A DNA stretch of 64,000 nucleotides from Mycobacterium sp. 852013-50091_SCH5140682 (GTDB taxonomy: Bacteria > Actinomycetota > Actinomycetes > Mycobacteriales > Mycobacteriaceae). The notes under the pieces were generated by a model. The model searched no databases. It was given only the letters and a program-made list of their open reading frames with translations, and was not told the origin of the DNA. Position 1 is the first letter of the stretch. Each line of letters opens with the position of its first letter. The position numbers were made by a program, and so were the translations under genes. The stretch is taken from NCBI RefSeq assembly GCF_001665685.1, contig NZ_LZTB01000119.1, positions 62,001 to 126,000 of the forward strand. The letters are read 5' to 3'. Below, piece by piece: positions 1-8,448 of this stretch.

Positions 1-1462
1 GCCACAGTTCGGCGGTATGGGCGGTGGTGGCGAGGTTGCGGCCGGTGATCTGTTCGATGCGCCGCAGCCGATAAGCGACCGTCTGCCGATGCACCCCGAC
101 CTCGTTGGCGGTGAGCTGCCACGACTTGTCCAGCCGCAGAAACGTGTCGAGCGTCTCGACCAGCGTGGTGCCGTGTTCGGCGTCGTAGGCCAGCAAGTCG
201 CCGAGGACGCGGTCAACGACCAGCTGTGCCTCGTCGGCGTCCCGTAGGACCGACAGCAGTGTCGCGTCGGCGTAATGGCACTGTCGTTCCGCCATGTTGG
301 CGGCGTCGCGTACCGCCCAGTTGGCTTCCCGGACGGCCGCAGGCGCCCGCCCCGCAGCAGCGAGCGGATCGCTGATCCCGATCAACGCATCAGGTCCCAG
401 CCGGCGACGCAGCACCGCCACCGCCTGGGGTCCCGCCGGGAGTAACGCATAGAGCAATCCGGCCCGACGCAGCAGCAGGTGGGAGATCCGGTGGCGATCA
501 AGGCTCAGGTGCAGATCACGTTCCCCGGTGCTGCTGCCGCCCTGCACCGCCACGAGCACACAGCGTGCGACCGGCAACCCCGCGTCGTCGAGCTGACGCG
601 ACAGCTCGCGTTCGCCCATCCGCAGATCGATCAGATTGGCCAAGGTCTCCGCACCCAGTCGGCGCCGGTGCTCGCGGCGGATGCCCTGTTGAACCAGAAG
701 TACCCCCGCAGCAGTGGCCACATGTTGCAGGACCACGAGGTCGGGCGGTGCGCCGCGGAAGTCGTAGGTCACCAGCACCGTCGGATCCGGATCGGGGACC
801 TCCACGATCTGGCCGCGGAAGCCGTCGGCGTCCAAGTGCAGAACTCCAGGGAGCATCCCGCCGCGTTGCGCGATGAGATCGACCACCGCGCGTCGCAGCC
901 TCTCGGGCGGCTCCACGCTGCCGTCGAGCACCGCCGTACCGGTCTCACCGTCGAGAAGGGCCAGGCGACAACGCAATTCCCGGGAGAACTGGTCGAGAAT
1001 CCCGCCCTTGCCAGGATTGAGCACCGACCGCTGGATCAGCGTGTAGACACGTTCGGTCATGGCAAGCCGCCGACCCTCGTCGGACATGTTGGCCTCGGCC
1101 ACGGCGCGCCCGATGGTGGTGAACCCCGCCGAGAACGGCGCAATGAGGATCGGCAGGCCCAACTGGTCGGCAACATCGACAGCGTCCTGCTGCAGTTCCG
1201 GGGTGTCGGGATCCATGCCGAGCACCAGGCCTGCGGTACCTGTGTCGGACAGCGCGCGCAGCAGCGCGATCTGGGACTCGACGTCAGCGGGCAGGGTGCG
1301 GCCGTTCTTCATCAACAGCTCGCCGCCGGTCATCCACTCCCACGGAGTGTTCAGATCAGACGCCTGGGCCCAGGTCACGTGCCGGTCGACGCCCTTGCCG
1401 CCCGCACGCAATTTGAGCCGCAGGTGCGGCATCTCGATGAGATCGAGCACCGTCGGCCCCAT
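1..1462 (-). CDS. PucR-family transcriptional regulator (C-terminus outside window)
   Basis: Reading the complement from the ATG at 1462 gives an open frame of 487 codons that runs off the left edge. The start is preceded by GGGAGGGG. The N-terminus is the PucR sensor-type domain (purine catabolism regulator family). The last visible residues form the PucR C-terminal helix-turn-helix, with key motifs NEVGVHRQTVAYRLRRIE and then TGR, the usual end of the family. PucR proteins are DNA-binding regulators of nitrogen-compound catabolism. It is divergent from the permease operon at 1579, which it probably controls. The family assignment is secure; the inducer is unknown. Only a few C-terminal residues should be missing. 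Confidence 0.9.
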   Translation of the reverse strand, partial: MGPTVLDLIEMPHLRLKLRAGGKGVDRHVTWAQASDLNTPWEWMTGGELLMKNGRTLPADVESQIALLRALSDTGTAGLVLGMDPDTPELQQDAVDVADQLGLPILIAPFSAGFTTIGRAVAEANMSDEGRRLAMTERVYTLIQRSVLNPGKGGILDQFSRELRCRLALLDGETGTAVLDGSVEPPERLRRAVVDLIAQRGGMLPGVLHLDADGFRGQIVEVPDPDPTVLVTYDFRGAPPDLVVLQHVATAAGVLLVQQGIRREHRRRLGAETLANLIDLRMGERELSRQLDDAGLPVARCVLVAVQGGSSTGERDLHLSLDRHRISHLLLRRAGLLYALLPAGPQAVAVLRRRLGPDALIGISDPLAAAGRAPAAVREANWAVRDAANMAERQCHYADATLLSVLRDADEAQLVVDRVLGDLLAYDAEHGTTLVETLDTFLRLDKSWQLTANEVGVHRQTVAYRLRRIEQITGRNLATTAHTAELW

Positions 1463-1519
1463 GGCCCCTCCCATACTCAGAGCTGAATGACATCTACAAA
1501 TTCGTACTGGTTGAGTATT

Positions 1520-1529
1520 CACCCGGGTG
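1520..1529. promoter_or_regulatory. Perfect palindrome in the PucR/permease divergent promoter
   Basis: CACCCGGGTG is a perfect 10-bp palindrome in the 116-bp gap between the PucR gene and the permease. It is flanked by GGTTGA (1509-1514) and TCAACC (1546-1551), which are inverted relative to each other. This is a candidate regulator site, inferred from position and symmetry only. Confidence 0.35.
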
Positions 1530-1578
1530 CAGGACCGCTGCATAGTCAACCCTCAACACCTTCTGTGAGGAGCGCCCC

Positions 1579-3048
1579 ATGCGTCCGGACACCCGAAGTC
1601 ACAACACCCCGGCCGGCCCCGCAAACCACGAGGTCGAGAAACTCAATCGCGGGTTCACGCTCCGCTCAGCGTTCTCGCTCGCCTTCGCCGACGTGTCACC
1701 GATCGTGGCGCTCTACGCGATCTTCACGCTGGGCCTGTTCACCGCCGGACCCCGGTTCTTCTGGGCCTTCCCGATCGTGCTCGTCGGCCAGTTGGCGGTG
1801 GCGGCCGTGTTCGGCGAGCTGTCCTCCCGATGGCCCTACGCCGGCAGTGTGTATCAGTGGGCGCGCCACGTTCGCGGCACGACCGCGGGGTGGACCGCCG
1901 CATGGGCCTACATGTGGGGCTTGACCATCGCGCTCTCGACACTGGCGTACGCGGCCGCCGGATTCCTGCTCGAAGTGCTCGGCATCGCGGAACGCAGCCG
2001 GTGGACCACGACGCTGGTGGCGATCGCGATCATCGCGATCGGCACCGCGACCAACATGATCGGCCGGCGGGTGCTCAAGGTGATGGTGATCGCGAGCATC
2101 ACGTGCGAAATCCTCGGATCGGTCGGGCTGGGCATCGTGCTGCTGATCTTCTATCGCGAGAACCCCTTCTCCGCACTGCTGCACGGGCTGCCCGGCTCAG
2201 GAGGCTGGATGTCGGGGCCGATGCTGCTGGCCATCGCCTATGCCGGCTGGGCATTCGTAGGGTTCGAATCGGCGGGTTCCATCGCCGAAGAGGTCGAAGA
2301 CCCCGCGCGCAACGTGCCGAAGGCCATCGTCGGCAGCCTGTTCGGTGTCGGTCTGATCGTCATGTTCTCCAGTGCCGCATTGATTTTGGCCATTCCCGAC
2401 CTCGACAAGGTGCTCACCGAGCAGACCGGGGACCCGGTCGCAGGGACCCTGACGGCACATCTGGGATCCGGGATCGCCAAACCGCTGCTCATCATGTTCG
2501 TCATCGGCTTCATCTCCAGCTTCCTGGCGGTGCAGGCGGCGGTATCCCGGTGCATCTGGGGAGCGGCGCGCGACCGCGGGCTGCCGGCGTCCAGGCTGTT
2601 CAGCAAGCTGGCCGGGCCGGAGCGCATGCCGATCAACGCCATCGGCCTCACCGCTGCCGTGGCCATCGCGCTCGTGCTGCTCGCCGGCTCCGACTTCTAC
2701 AACATCCTGGTCAACTTCACGGTCATCGGCTTCTACATCGCCTTCGGTATTCCGGTGCTGGGTGCGGCATGGGCCCGGTTGACGGGCCGGTGGACGCCGG
2801 GGGTGTTCACCCTCGGCCGCTGGGGTGCGCCGATCACCTACTTCGCCGCGGTATGGATCGTGGTCCAGACGATCAACGTCGTGTGGCCCCGGGTGCAGCC
2901 GGGCCAGCCGTGGTACATCAACTGGAGCATGGTCATCACCACGGCGGTGCTCGGAGCGATCGGCGCGGTGATCTACGCGAGCCTGCGCGGCCGCATCGCC
3001 GAGCCGGTCGCCGACCGCTTGCGGCTCGAACAGCAGGGACAACTGTGA
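1579..3048 (+). CDS. APC-superfamily amino acid/amine permease
   Basis: 489 aa with about twelve hydrophobic segments from residue 35 onward. The helix-1 region (LAFADVSPIVALYAIF) and the EEVEDPARNVPKAI stretch near residue 240 are typical of APC transporters for amino acids, GABA, ethanolamine or polyamines. The ATG at 1579 follows GTGAGGAGCG. It is the first gene of an operon with two dehydrogenases, a ureohydrolase and a deacetylase, so it most likely imports the substrate of that pathway. The downstream SDR overlaps its stop codon (GTGA). Substrate specificity cannot be read from sequence; an amine, guanidino acid or related nitrogen compound is the contextual guess. Confidence 0.88.
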   Translation: MRPDTRSHNTPAGPANHEVEKLNRGFTLRSAFSLAFADVSPIVALYAIFTLGLFTAGPRFFWAFPIVLVGQLAVAAVFGELSSRWPYAGSVYQWARHVRGTTAGWTAAWAYMWGLTIALSTLAYAAAGFLLEVLGIAERSRWTTTLVAIAIIAIGTATNMIGRRVLKVMVIASITCEILGSVGLGIVLLIFYRENPFSALLHGLPGSGGWMSGPMLLAIAYAGWAFVGFESAGSIAEEVEDPARNVPKAIVGSLFGVGLIVMFSSAALILAIPDLDKVLTEQTGDPVAGTLTAHLGSGIAKPLLIMFVIGFISSFLAVQAAVSRCIWGAARDRGLPASRLFSKLAGPERMPINAIGLTAAVAIALVLLAGSDFYNILVNFTVIGFYIAFGIPVLGAAWARLTGRWTPGVFTLGRWGAPITYFAAVWIVVQTINVVWPRVQPGQPWYINWSMVITTAVLGAIGAVIYASLRGRIAEPVADRLRLEQQGQL

Positions 3049-3740
3049 GCCCGCGCGTCGCGGTGGTGACGGGCGCAGCGTCGGGCATCGGCGCCGCCAT
3101 CAGTGCCGAGTTGGCAGACAACGGATGGACGGTCGCGGGGCTGGACCTGCGGCCCGGCGACATCCCCGAATTGTCGGTGACCGCAGACATTTCCGATGCG
3201 GATCAAGTCCGCGAAGCCATCGGTGTCGTGCGCGCCGAGCTCGGCCCCATCGACGCGTTGGTAACCGCCGCCGGTTACTACGAGATGGTGCCGATCTCGG
3301 ATATCTCGGCGCAGGCATGGACACGCATGCTGCGCGTACACCTCGGAGGTCTGCGCAACACCACCTGCGCGGTCCTGCCGGAGATGCGTGAGCGGCACCG
3401 CGGCGCCATCGTCGCGATCGCATCGGAACTGGCGATCGGCGGTGGCGACGGAGACGCTCATTACGCGGCCGCGAAAGGCGGCATCATCGGATTCGTCCGG
3501 AGCCTGGCAACCGAAGTGGCGGCCGACGGCATTCGGGTCAACGCGGTCGCACCCGGCCCGACGGACACCCCGCTGCTCGCGGCGGATTCCCCATGGCGGG
3601 CTCCCGAATACCTGGCGACGCTGCCGGCAGGCCGCTTGTGCAGGCCCGATGAAGTGGCCCAGGTGGTGCAGTTCCTGATCGACGAATCTTCCTTCTGCAC
3701 CGGCGAAGTCGTGTCGCCCAACAGCGGAGCAGTGATCTGA
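3045..3740 (+). CDS. Short-chain dehydrogenase/reductase (SDR), operon copy 1
   Basis: 231 aa from a GTG at 3045 that overlaps the permease stop as GTGA; the first residues are MSPRVAVVTGAASGIG. It has the classical NAD(P) motif TGxxxGIG at residues 9-15, an AAG in place of NNAG, the catalytic YxxxK as YAAAK, and the VNAVAPGP motif. It is a soluble oxidoreductase for a hydroxyl/keto group on the pathway substrate. The frame stays open far upstream through the permease, but that part is an alternative-frame artefact. It is adjacent to a second SDR with low similarity, so the two probably act on successive or stereochemically different substrates. Confidence 0.85.
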   Translation: MSPRVAVVTGAASGIGAAISAELADNGWTVAGLDLRPGDIPELSVTADISDADQVREAIGVVRAELGPIDALVTAAGYYEMVPISDISAQAWTRMLRVHLGGLRNTTCAVLPEMRERHRGAIVAIASELAIGGGDGDAHYAAAKGGIIGFVRSLATEVAADGIRVNAVAPGPTDTPLLAADSPWRAPEYLATLPAGRLCRPDEVAQVVQFLIDESSFCTGEVVSPNSGAVI

Positions 3741-4501
3741 TGAGTTCACGTCGCATCCCGGTAGCGGTCGTCACCGGTGCCACGCAGGGCATCGGGCGCG
3801 CGATCGCCGAGCAACTGGCCGGTGACGGCTTCTACGTCGGCGTCAACGGCCGCAGCGAGACGCCTCAGATGAAGGAAGTCGTCGAAACCGTCCGCGGGTT
3901 CGCCGTGCCTGCCGACATCTATGACCGTGCGGCAGTCGAGGAAGCCATCGCCGAGATCGACCAGCGGCACGACGGCATCGATGTCCTGGTGTGCAATGCG
4001 GCCTACATGTCGATGGCACCGTTGACCGACCACGATGAAGACGACTGGTGGAAGGTTGTCGACACCAACCTCGGCGGCACATTCCACACCATTGCGGCCG
4101 TTCTGCCCGGCATGCGCCGAATTGGCCACGGCCGCATCGTGATCGTGACGTCCGAATGGGGCGTCACGGGCTGGCCCAACGCCACCGCGTACGCCGCGTC
4201 GAAGGCCGGGCTGATCGCGCTCACCAAGACCTTGGGTCGCGAACTGGCCCGCGAGAACATCGTCGTCAACGCCGTGGCACCCGGCGTGATCGACACCCCG
4301 CAACTCCAGGTCGACGCCGCGGATGCAGGTATCAGCCTGACCGAGATGCACCAGCGGTATGCCGAAGGCATACCGCTCGGCCGGATCGGCCACCCCGAGG
4401 AGATCGCATCCGCAGTCGCGCTGCTGGTGCGGCCGCAGCTGGGATCGCTCATCGGGCAGACATTCCAGATCAACGGAGGGACCACCCGATGCAGAGTTTG
4501 A
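3740..4501 (+). CDS. Short-chain dehydrogenase/reductase (SDR), operon copy 2
   Basis: 253 aa; the ATG at 3740 shares its A with the preceding stop (TGATG). Cofactor motif TGATQGIG near residue 12, CNAA at the NNAG position, catalytic Ser in VTSEWG, YAASK as the YxxxK motif, and VNAVAPGVIDTP after it. Its length is usual for FabG-like SDRs. Translational coupling on both sides places it in the same transcript as the permease and the ureohydrolase. It overlaps the next gene by 13 bp. Function is an NAD(P)-dependent oxidoreduction; the substrate is not identifiable. Confidence 0.87.
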   Translation: MSSRRIPVAVVTGATQGIGRAIAEQLAGDGFYVGVNGRSETPQMKEVVETVRGFAVPADIYDRAAVEEAIAEIDQRHDGIDVLVCNAAYMSMAPLTDHDEDDWWKVVDTNLGGTFHTIAAVLPGMRRIGHGRIVIVTSEWGVTGWPNATAYAASKAGLIALTKTLGRELARENIVVNAVAPGVIDTPQLQVDAADAGISLTEMHQRYAEGIPLGRIGHPEEIASAVALLVRPQLGSLIGQTFQINGGTTRCRV

Positions 4502-5463
4502 CCAACGGACAGCCCGCCCCCGCTGCAGGCCCGACCGGTCCGATCGACGGGCTGCAGGTGCCGCGCTACGCCGGGCACACCACCTTCGCCCGGCTCCCGC
4601 GCATCGAGGACGTGCAGCGGCACGACATCGCGGTCGTCGGCATCCCGTTCGACACCGGGGTCACCTACCGGCCCGGTGCCCGCTTCGGGCCTGCGCACAT
4701 CCGTCAATCCTCGCGGCTGCTGCGCCCGTACAACCCGGCGCTGGACGTCGAGCCGTTCGCCCATCGACAGGTGGTCGACGCCGGTGATCTGACGTTCAAT
4801 CCGTTCGACATCGAGACCGCGGTAGCGCAGATCGAGCAGGGTGCCGTCGAACTCATCCGCTCCGGGGAGACCCTCGTCTCGCTCGGCGGGGATCACACCA
4901 TCGCCTACCCACTCCTCAAGGCCGTCAACAGGATTCACGGTCAGGTGGCACTTGTGCACTTCGACGCCCATCTCGACACGTGGGATACCTATTTCAACAC
5001 CCCGCTGACGCACGGCACGCCGTTTCGGCGGGCGGCCGAAGAAGGGTTGTTCGTCTCGGGGCACAGCGCGCATGTCGGGATCCGCGGGTCGCTGTACTCA
5101 CGGAACGATCTGACCGAAGATGCCGACATGGGTTTCCATGTGGTGCACTGTCGCGATCTTCACCGCCGGTCGATCGACGACATCATCGACGGGCTGCGCA
5201 GCAGCATCGGCGATCTGCCGTTGTACGTATCGGTCGACATCGACGTCCTCGATCCCGCGCACGCACCAGGCACCGGGACGCCTGAAGCCGGGGGTATGAC
5301 GAGCCGCGAATTGCTGGAGATAGTCCGGGGATTCGACGGCCTCAATCTCGTGGCGGCCGACATCGTCGAAGTGTCACCCGCCTACGACCACGCGGAGATC
5401 ACCGGTGTCGCGGCGGCCAACCTCGCGTACGAATTCGTCTCGCTGCTGGCCAGGAAGGCATGA
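4489..5463 (+). CDS. Ureohydrolase, agmatinase/guanidinobutyrase family
   Basis: 324 aa from the ATG at 4489, chosen because GGAGGG lies just upstream and the N-terminus (MQSLTNG, later VPRYAGHTTFARLP) matches the family start. All binuclear Mn ligands are visible: His136 in GGDHT, Asp159/His161/Asp163 in FDAHLD, and Asp250/Asp252 in SVDIDVLDP, followed by GTGTPEAGG. These enzymes hydrolyse a guanidino group, releasing urea. Within the family, agmatine, guanidinobutyrate, guanidinopropionate and related amidines are all possible. Neighbouring SDRs and a NodB-type deacetylase suggest a longer catabolic route than simple agmatine hydrolysis. Confidence 0.9.
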   Translation: MQSLTNGQPAPAAGPTGPIDGLQVPRYAGHTTFARLPRIEDVQRHDIAVVGIPFDTGVTYRPGARFGPAHIRQSSRLLRPYNPALDVEPFAHRQVVDAGDLTFNPFDIETAVAQIEQGAVELIRSGETLVSLGGDHTIAYPLLKAVNRIHGQVALVHFDAHLDTWDTYFNTPLTHGTPFRRAAEEGLFVSGHSAHVGIRGSLYSRNDLTEDADMGFHVVHCRDLHRRSIDDIIDGLRSSIGDLPLYVSVDIDVLDPAHAPGTGTPEAGGMTSRELLEIVRGFDGLNLVAADIVEVSPAYDHAEITGVAAANLAYEFVSLLARKA

Positions 5464-6335
5464 CCATGCAGCCCGCCGAGCCGGTGGCGTGGCCGCGCGG
5501 CCACCGCGCGGCCGCATGCTTCACCTTCGATGTGGACGCCGAATCGGCTCTGCTCGGGGTGGATACCGCGTTGGCCGGCCGCATGTCGGTGATGTCCCAT
5601 CAGGCCTATGGACCGCTCGTCGGGGTCCCGCGCATCTTGGCCCTCCTCGCACGCCACGACGTGAGGTCGACGTTCTTCGTGCCTGGATACACGGCAGTGC
5701 GCTACCCCGACGTCGTGCGCGCGATCGCCGACGCAGGCCACGAGATCGCGCATCACGGTTACCTGCACGAGGTGCTGACAGGCATGACGCCCGAGCAGGA
5801 GAGCGTCGTGATCGACCGCGGCATCGAGGCTCTCGCCACGGTGACCGGCAGGGCGCCCGTCGGGTTCCGGGCACCCATGTGGGAACTCAACTGGCACACC
5901 CCGAAGCTGTTGGCCGAGCGTGGGTTTCTGTACGACACGAGTTTGATGGATGCCGACCACCCGTATGAGTTGGCCGTGGCCGGCGGCGGGCAGCTCGTCG
6001 AAATCCCGATCCAGTGGGCCCTCGACGACTGGGAGCAGTACTGCTACATCCCGGACTTCTCCGGGTCGGGATTGATCGAAAGCCCTCGCAAGGCGGCGGA
6101 GATCTGGCGCCTGGAGTTCGAAGGGCTGCGTTCGGCCGGTGGGTGCTTTGTGTTGACCAACCACCCGTTCCTGTCGGGGCGGCCATCGCGCGCGGCGGCG
6201 TTGGAAGAACTCGTCGAGTACGTGGCTTCGTGTTCCGATGTGTGGCTCGCGCCCCTGCACGAGATCGCGACGCACGTTCGGGGATTGGCGCTGGCGTCAC
6301 GGTCGATCGTGCGGCCCGATCCAGCCCAATTCTGA
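5460..6335 (+). CDS. NodB-fold polysaccharide deacetylase / cyclic-amide hydrolase family
   Basis: 291 aa, overlapping the ureohydrolase stop (ATGA). The NodB fold is shown by FDVDAES (metal/catalytic Asp pair, about residues 20-26), HHGYLHE (the HxxxH metal site), FRAPMW (motif 3) and LTNHPFLSGRP near the end. There is no signal peptide, so it acts in the cytoplasm. This fits the branch containing PuuE-type allantoinases and cyclic amide hydrolases better than cell-wall deacetylases. In this PucR-linked operon it probably hydrolyses a C-N bond of a small molecule; that is inference from context. Last gene of the operon; a weak ACCGG/CCGGT hairpin lies at 6337-6350. Confidence 0.82.
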   Translation: MTMQPAEPVAWPRGHRAAACFTFDVDAESALLGVDTALAGRMSVMSHQAYGPLVGVPRILALLARHDVRSTFFVPGYTAVRYPDVVRAIADAGHEIAHHGYLHEVLTGMTPEQESVVIDRGIEALATVTGRAPVGFRAPMWELNWHTPKLLAERGFLYDTSLMDADHPYELAVAGGGQLVEIPIQWALDDWEQYCYIPDFSGSGLIESPRKAAEIWRLEFEGLRSAGGCFVLTNHPFLSGRPSRAAALEELVEYVASCSDVWLAPLHEIATHVRGLALASRSIVRPDPAQF

Positions 6336-6598
6336 ACCGGTTGGCCGGTCTCCGACGAGACCGCATCATGCTGACTAAATCGTTGCCCGCGTTGATTATC
6401 GGCGCGACTTACCATATCGCGGCGCCGACCGGACATGACAGTTTTGCATCGGTGTGGTCACGCCCGTAGCGCGACCGCGTGTCGACCCCGCAACTAATTA
6501 CACGGATGTATGGACGCCGTGCGCGGGCGGCTCTACATTTCAGCTGCACAAATTTTCGTGACAGTCATTTCGTAGCACCATCGAGGGAGTCGTCGGGG

Positions 6599-7105
6599 AT
6601 GATCAGCTTTGCTCGAGTCGCAGTCAAAGTTGTTGCCAGCGCCGGAGTTTGCGTGGCCGCCGCGGCGGTGTGCCCGAATGCCGGGGCAGCTCCGCTGAAG
6701 GAGGGTGGATACAAGTGCCTTGACGCGGCCGCTGGAACGGCCGCACCTGGTGCCGCGCCCGCAGCCGCAGGCGCCCCGTGCGCCGCGCCGGCCGTGGAAG
6801 CGGCAGGAGCGGCTGTGCCGGTGGTTCCTGCAGCCATCGCACCGGTCCCGGTCGTACCCCCGGCGGGGATCCCGCCGGTGCCCGTGGTTCCCCCGCTGGG
6901 CGCACCGCCGGTACCCCTTGCGCCACCGGTCCCTGTCGTGCCCGCGGCCGCAGGCGCACCCATCGCCGCGGCGGCCGCACCCGCAGGTGCTCCGCTTGCG
7001 GACATGGTCGGCGTGGGGTCCGGGAAGGAAGCACCTACGAGCCGGCCGGCCGATGCCGGCGGACCGGCACCGGGCGTCCCGGTGCAGCCCGGTCCCCAGG
7101 GCTGA
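6599..7105 (+). CDS. Secreted Pro/Ala/Val-rich protein
   Basis: 168 aa. The ATG at 6599 is preceded by GAGGGAGTCG and begins a clear signal peptide (MISFARVAVKVVASAGVCVAAAA...), with cleavage likely after GAA near residue 31. The mature part is almost only Ala, Pro, Val and Gly, with short repeats such as PVPVVPP and APPVPL between residues 75 and 135, a pattern of cell-wall-spanning or surface proteins of mycobacteria. No enzymatic motif. A Cys pair (KCLD and PCAAP) sits just after the signal. It ends at a strong hairpin shared with the L,D-transpeptidase gene. Confidence 0.7.
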   Translation: MISFARVAVKVVASAGVCVAAAAVCPNAGAAPLKEGGYKCLDAAAGTAAPGAAPAAAGAPCAAPAVEAAGAAVPVVPAAIAPVPVVPPAGIPPVPVVPPLGAPPVPLAPPVPVVPAAAGAPIAAAAAPAGAPLADMVGVGSGKEAPTSRPADAGGPAPGVPVQPGPQG

Positions 7106-7130
7106 TCCCAGCTCACGTCACGGGCGTACC

Positions 7131-7170
7131 CGACAACGGGCGGCGATCAGATGATCGCCGCCCGTTGTCG
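7131..7170. terminator. Bidirectional intrinsic-type hairpin
   Basis: A perfect 19-bp inverted repeat (7131-7149 and 7152-7170) with arm CGACAACGGGCGGCGATCA and 2 nt at the centre. It sits between the convergent ends of the Pro-rich protein gene and the L,D-transpeptidase gene. There is no long T tract, as is common for mycobacterial terminators. Confidence 0.85.
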
Positions 7171-7199
7171 TATCTCGGGAAACCCGCTGTCGCAGAAGA

Positions 7200-7997
7200 C
7201 TACTCCTGCACGATCACCGGGTCGCCGACGTTGACCGTGTTGAAGTACCACTCGGCGGCTGCCGGGGCCAGGCTGATGCAGCCGTGGCTGGTGTTCTCGA
7301 ACCCCATAGACTCCACCGCCCACGGGGCCGAATGCACGAACAGGCCCCGGCGGGTGAACCGCACGGCGTACTCCACGTCGGTGAGGTATCCGTCAGGAGA
7401 TTCCACGGGTATGCCGACGCTGCTGGAATCCATTGTCACAGAGCGCTCTTTCCCTAGCACCGTGTAGTTCCCGACGGGGGTGGCGTACTCCGGCCGGCCC
7501 ATCGAGGCCAGCAGGACGCCCGGTTCGCCCAGGTGCGGCAGGTGGTGCGGAGACGGCATGTCAAGCGGCGTCTCCCCGTCAATGGTCACGGTGAACGTGT
7601 GATCCGAGATGCTGGCCACTCCAACGACTTTCGGCCCGGTCTTGAACTCCAGGGGCATACCGCCGACGGACAGGCTGATAGTGCTGTGCGCCGGCCAGTA
7701 CTGGTCGGGCACCCACTGCACGACCTTGTCGTCCAGCCATTCGTACTTGCCCGTCATGGCCGGTGATGATGTGAGCCCGATGGCTCGCTCGGCCGCATCC
7801 CGGTTGGCGACGGGCCTCTTGAACGTCACCATCACCGGGTGCGCCACACCCACGGCGGCGGTCCCGGCCGGGAGAATCGACTCGATGTCAGAGCTGAGCG
7901 GCAGGCGAACCGCCGCGGTGTCGACGCGCGCGGATCCCCCGGAAACCATCAGGGCTATGACGACCGACGCGAGAACACAATGAAGTACCGCCCGCAT
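7200..7997 (-). CDS. L,D-transpeptidase (Ig-like plus YkuD domain)
   Basis: 265 aa; ATG at 7997 with AAGGGG eight bases upstream. Signal peptide/anchor at residues 1-25, one bacterial Ig-like domain (about 35-120), then the YkuD catalytic domain. The active site is intact: His222 in FVHSAPW, and His238/Cys240 in SHGCISL. These enzymes form 3-3 cross-links in mycobacterial peptidoglycan and are carbapenem-sensitive. The single Ig-like domain and total length resemble the shorter mycobacterial Ldt paralogues rather than LdtMt2, which has two. Transcribed alone; ends at the shared hairpin. Confidence 0.92.
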   Translation of the reverse strand: MRAVLHCVLASVVIALMVSGGSARVDTAAVRLPLSSDIESILPAGTAAVGVAHPVMVTFKRPVANRDAAERAIGLTSSPAMTGKYEWLDDKVVQWVPDQYWPAHSTISLSVGGMPLEFKTGPKVVGVASISDHTFTVTIDGETPLDMPSPHHLPHLGEPGVLLASMGRPEYATPVGNYTVLGKERSVTMDSSSVGIPVESPDGYLTDVEYAVRFTRRGLFVHSAPWAVESMGFENTSHGCISLAPAAAEWYFNTVNVGDPVIVQE

Positions 7998-8141
7998 CAG
8001 CCTGACCCCTTGATGATGACCGCCTGGTTGTGAACCCCGTCATGGTATGGGCCGTCCAGCGGCCGAACGCTGCGGCGCGCGTTGATGATTCGGTCAAGAG
8101 TTCATCACGGTTCGGCCACGCCGCGGCGTGCGGGTAGGAGG

Positions 8142-8249
8142 CTAACGGCGCTGACGTGCCCGGCGCTGTATCCGGTTCAACAGCACGATGCTCACCTGCA
8201 GTCCGGCCGCCGCGAGCGCGAGCAAGAGCACGACAAACACATCACGCAC
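8142..8249 (-). CDS. Possible 35-aa single-pass membrane peptide
   Basis: GTG at 8249 with GGAAGG eight bases upstream starts a 35-codon frame. Residues 4-24 are a continuous hydrophobic stretch (VFVVLLLALAAAGLQVSIVL), followed by a strongly basic tail (RIQRRARQRR). This is the layout of small inner-membrane peptides with a cytoplasmic basic end. An in-frame TGA upstream excludes a longer protein. No homologue recognised; it could also be chance coding in GC-rich DNA. Confidence 0.35.
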   Translation of the reverse strand: MRDVFVVLLLALAAAGLQVSIVLLNRIQRRARQRR

Positions 8250-8395
8250 TTGCAGGCCTTCCGTCGTCCGAGAGCGTATGCACCCTTCGTGCTGTCGCTC
8301 AGCTCATCGCCCAAGAGCCTACGTGGTGGGCGACGTCGATCACACCCACAACATGTGCAGAAAAAATCCTCGGCGATGCCCACCGCGAGACGGGG

Positions 8396-8428
8396 TTGAC
8401 AGGTGCGCTCAGCTCTACCGTGAGAGCT
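8396..8428 (+). promoter_or_regulatory. Promoter-like TTGACA with operator-like inverted repeat
   Basis: TTGACA at 8396-8401 is followed by a perfect inverted repeat AGCTCT-ACCGTG-AGAGCT at 8411-8428, which covers a TACCGT box at 8416-8421. The spacer is short (14 nt), so the -35 call is tentative; the repeat looks like a repressor site over a -10. It faces the small ORF at 8449. Confidence 0.4.
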
Positions 8429-8448
8429 CCACAGGTCGAGGTTCTGCC

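Noticed and set aside
479..1486. A 335-codon frame on the plus strand opposite the PucR gene
   Set aside because: It is antisense to a complete PucR reading with HTH and N-domain motifs, and has no domain, signal or ribosome site of its own.
1830..3044. Long upstream extension of the first SDR, inside the permease gene
   Set aside because: The translation is Arg/His-rich shadow sequence; SDR homology begins exactly at GTG 3045.
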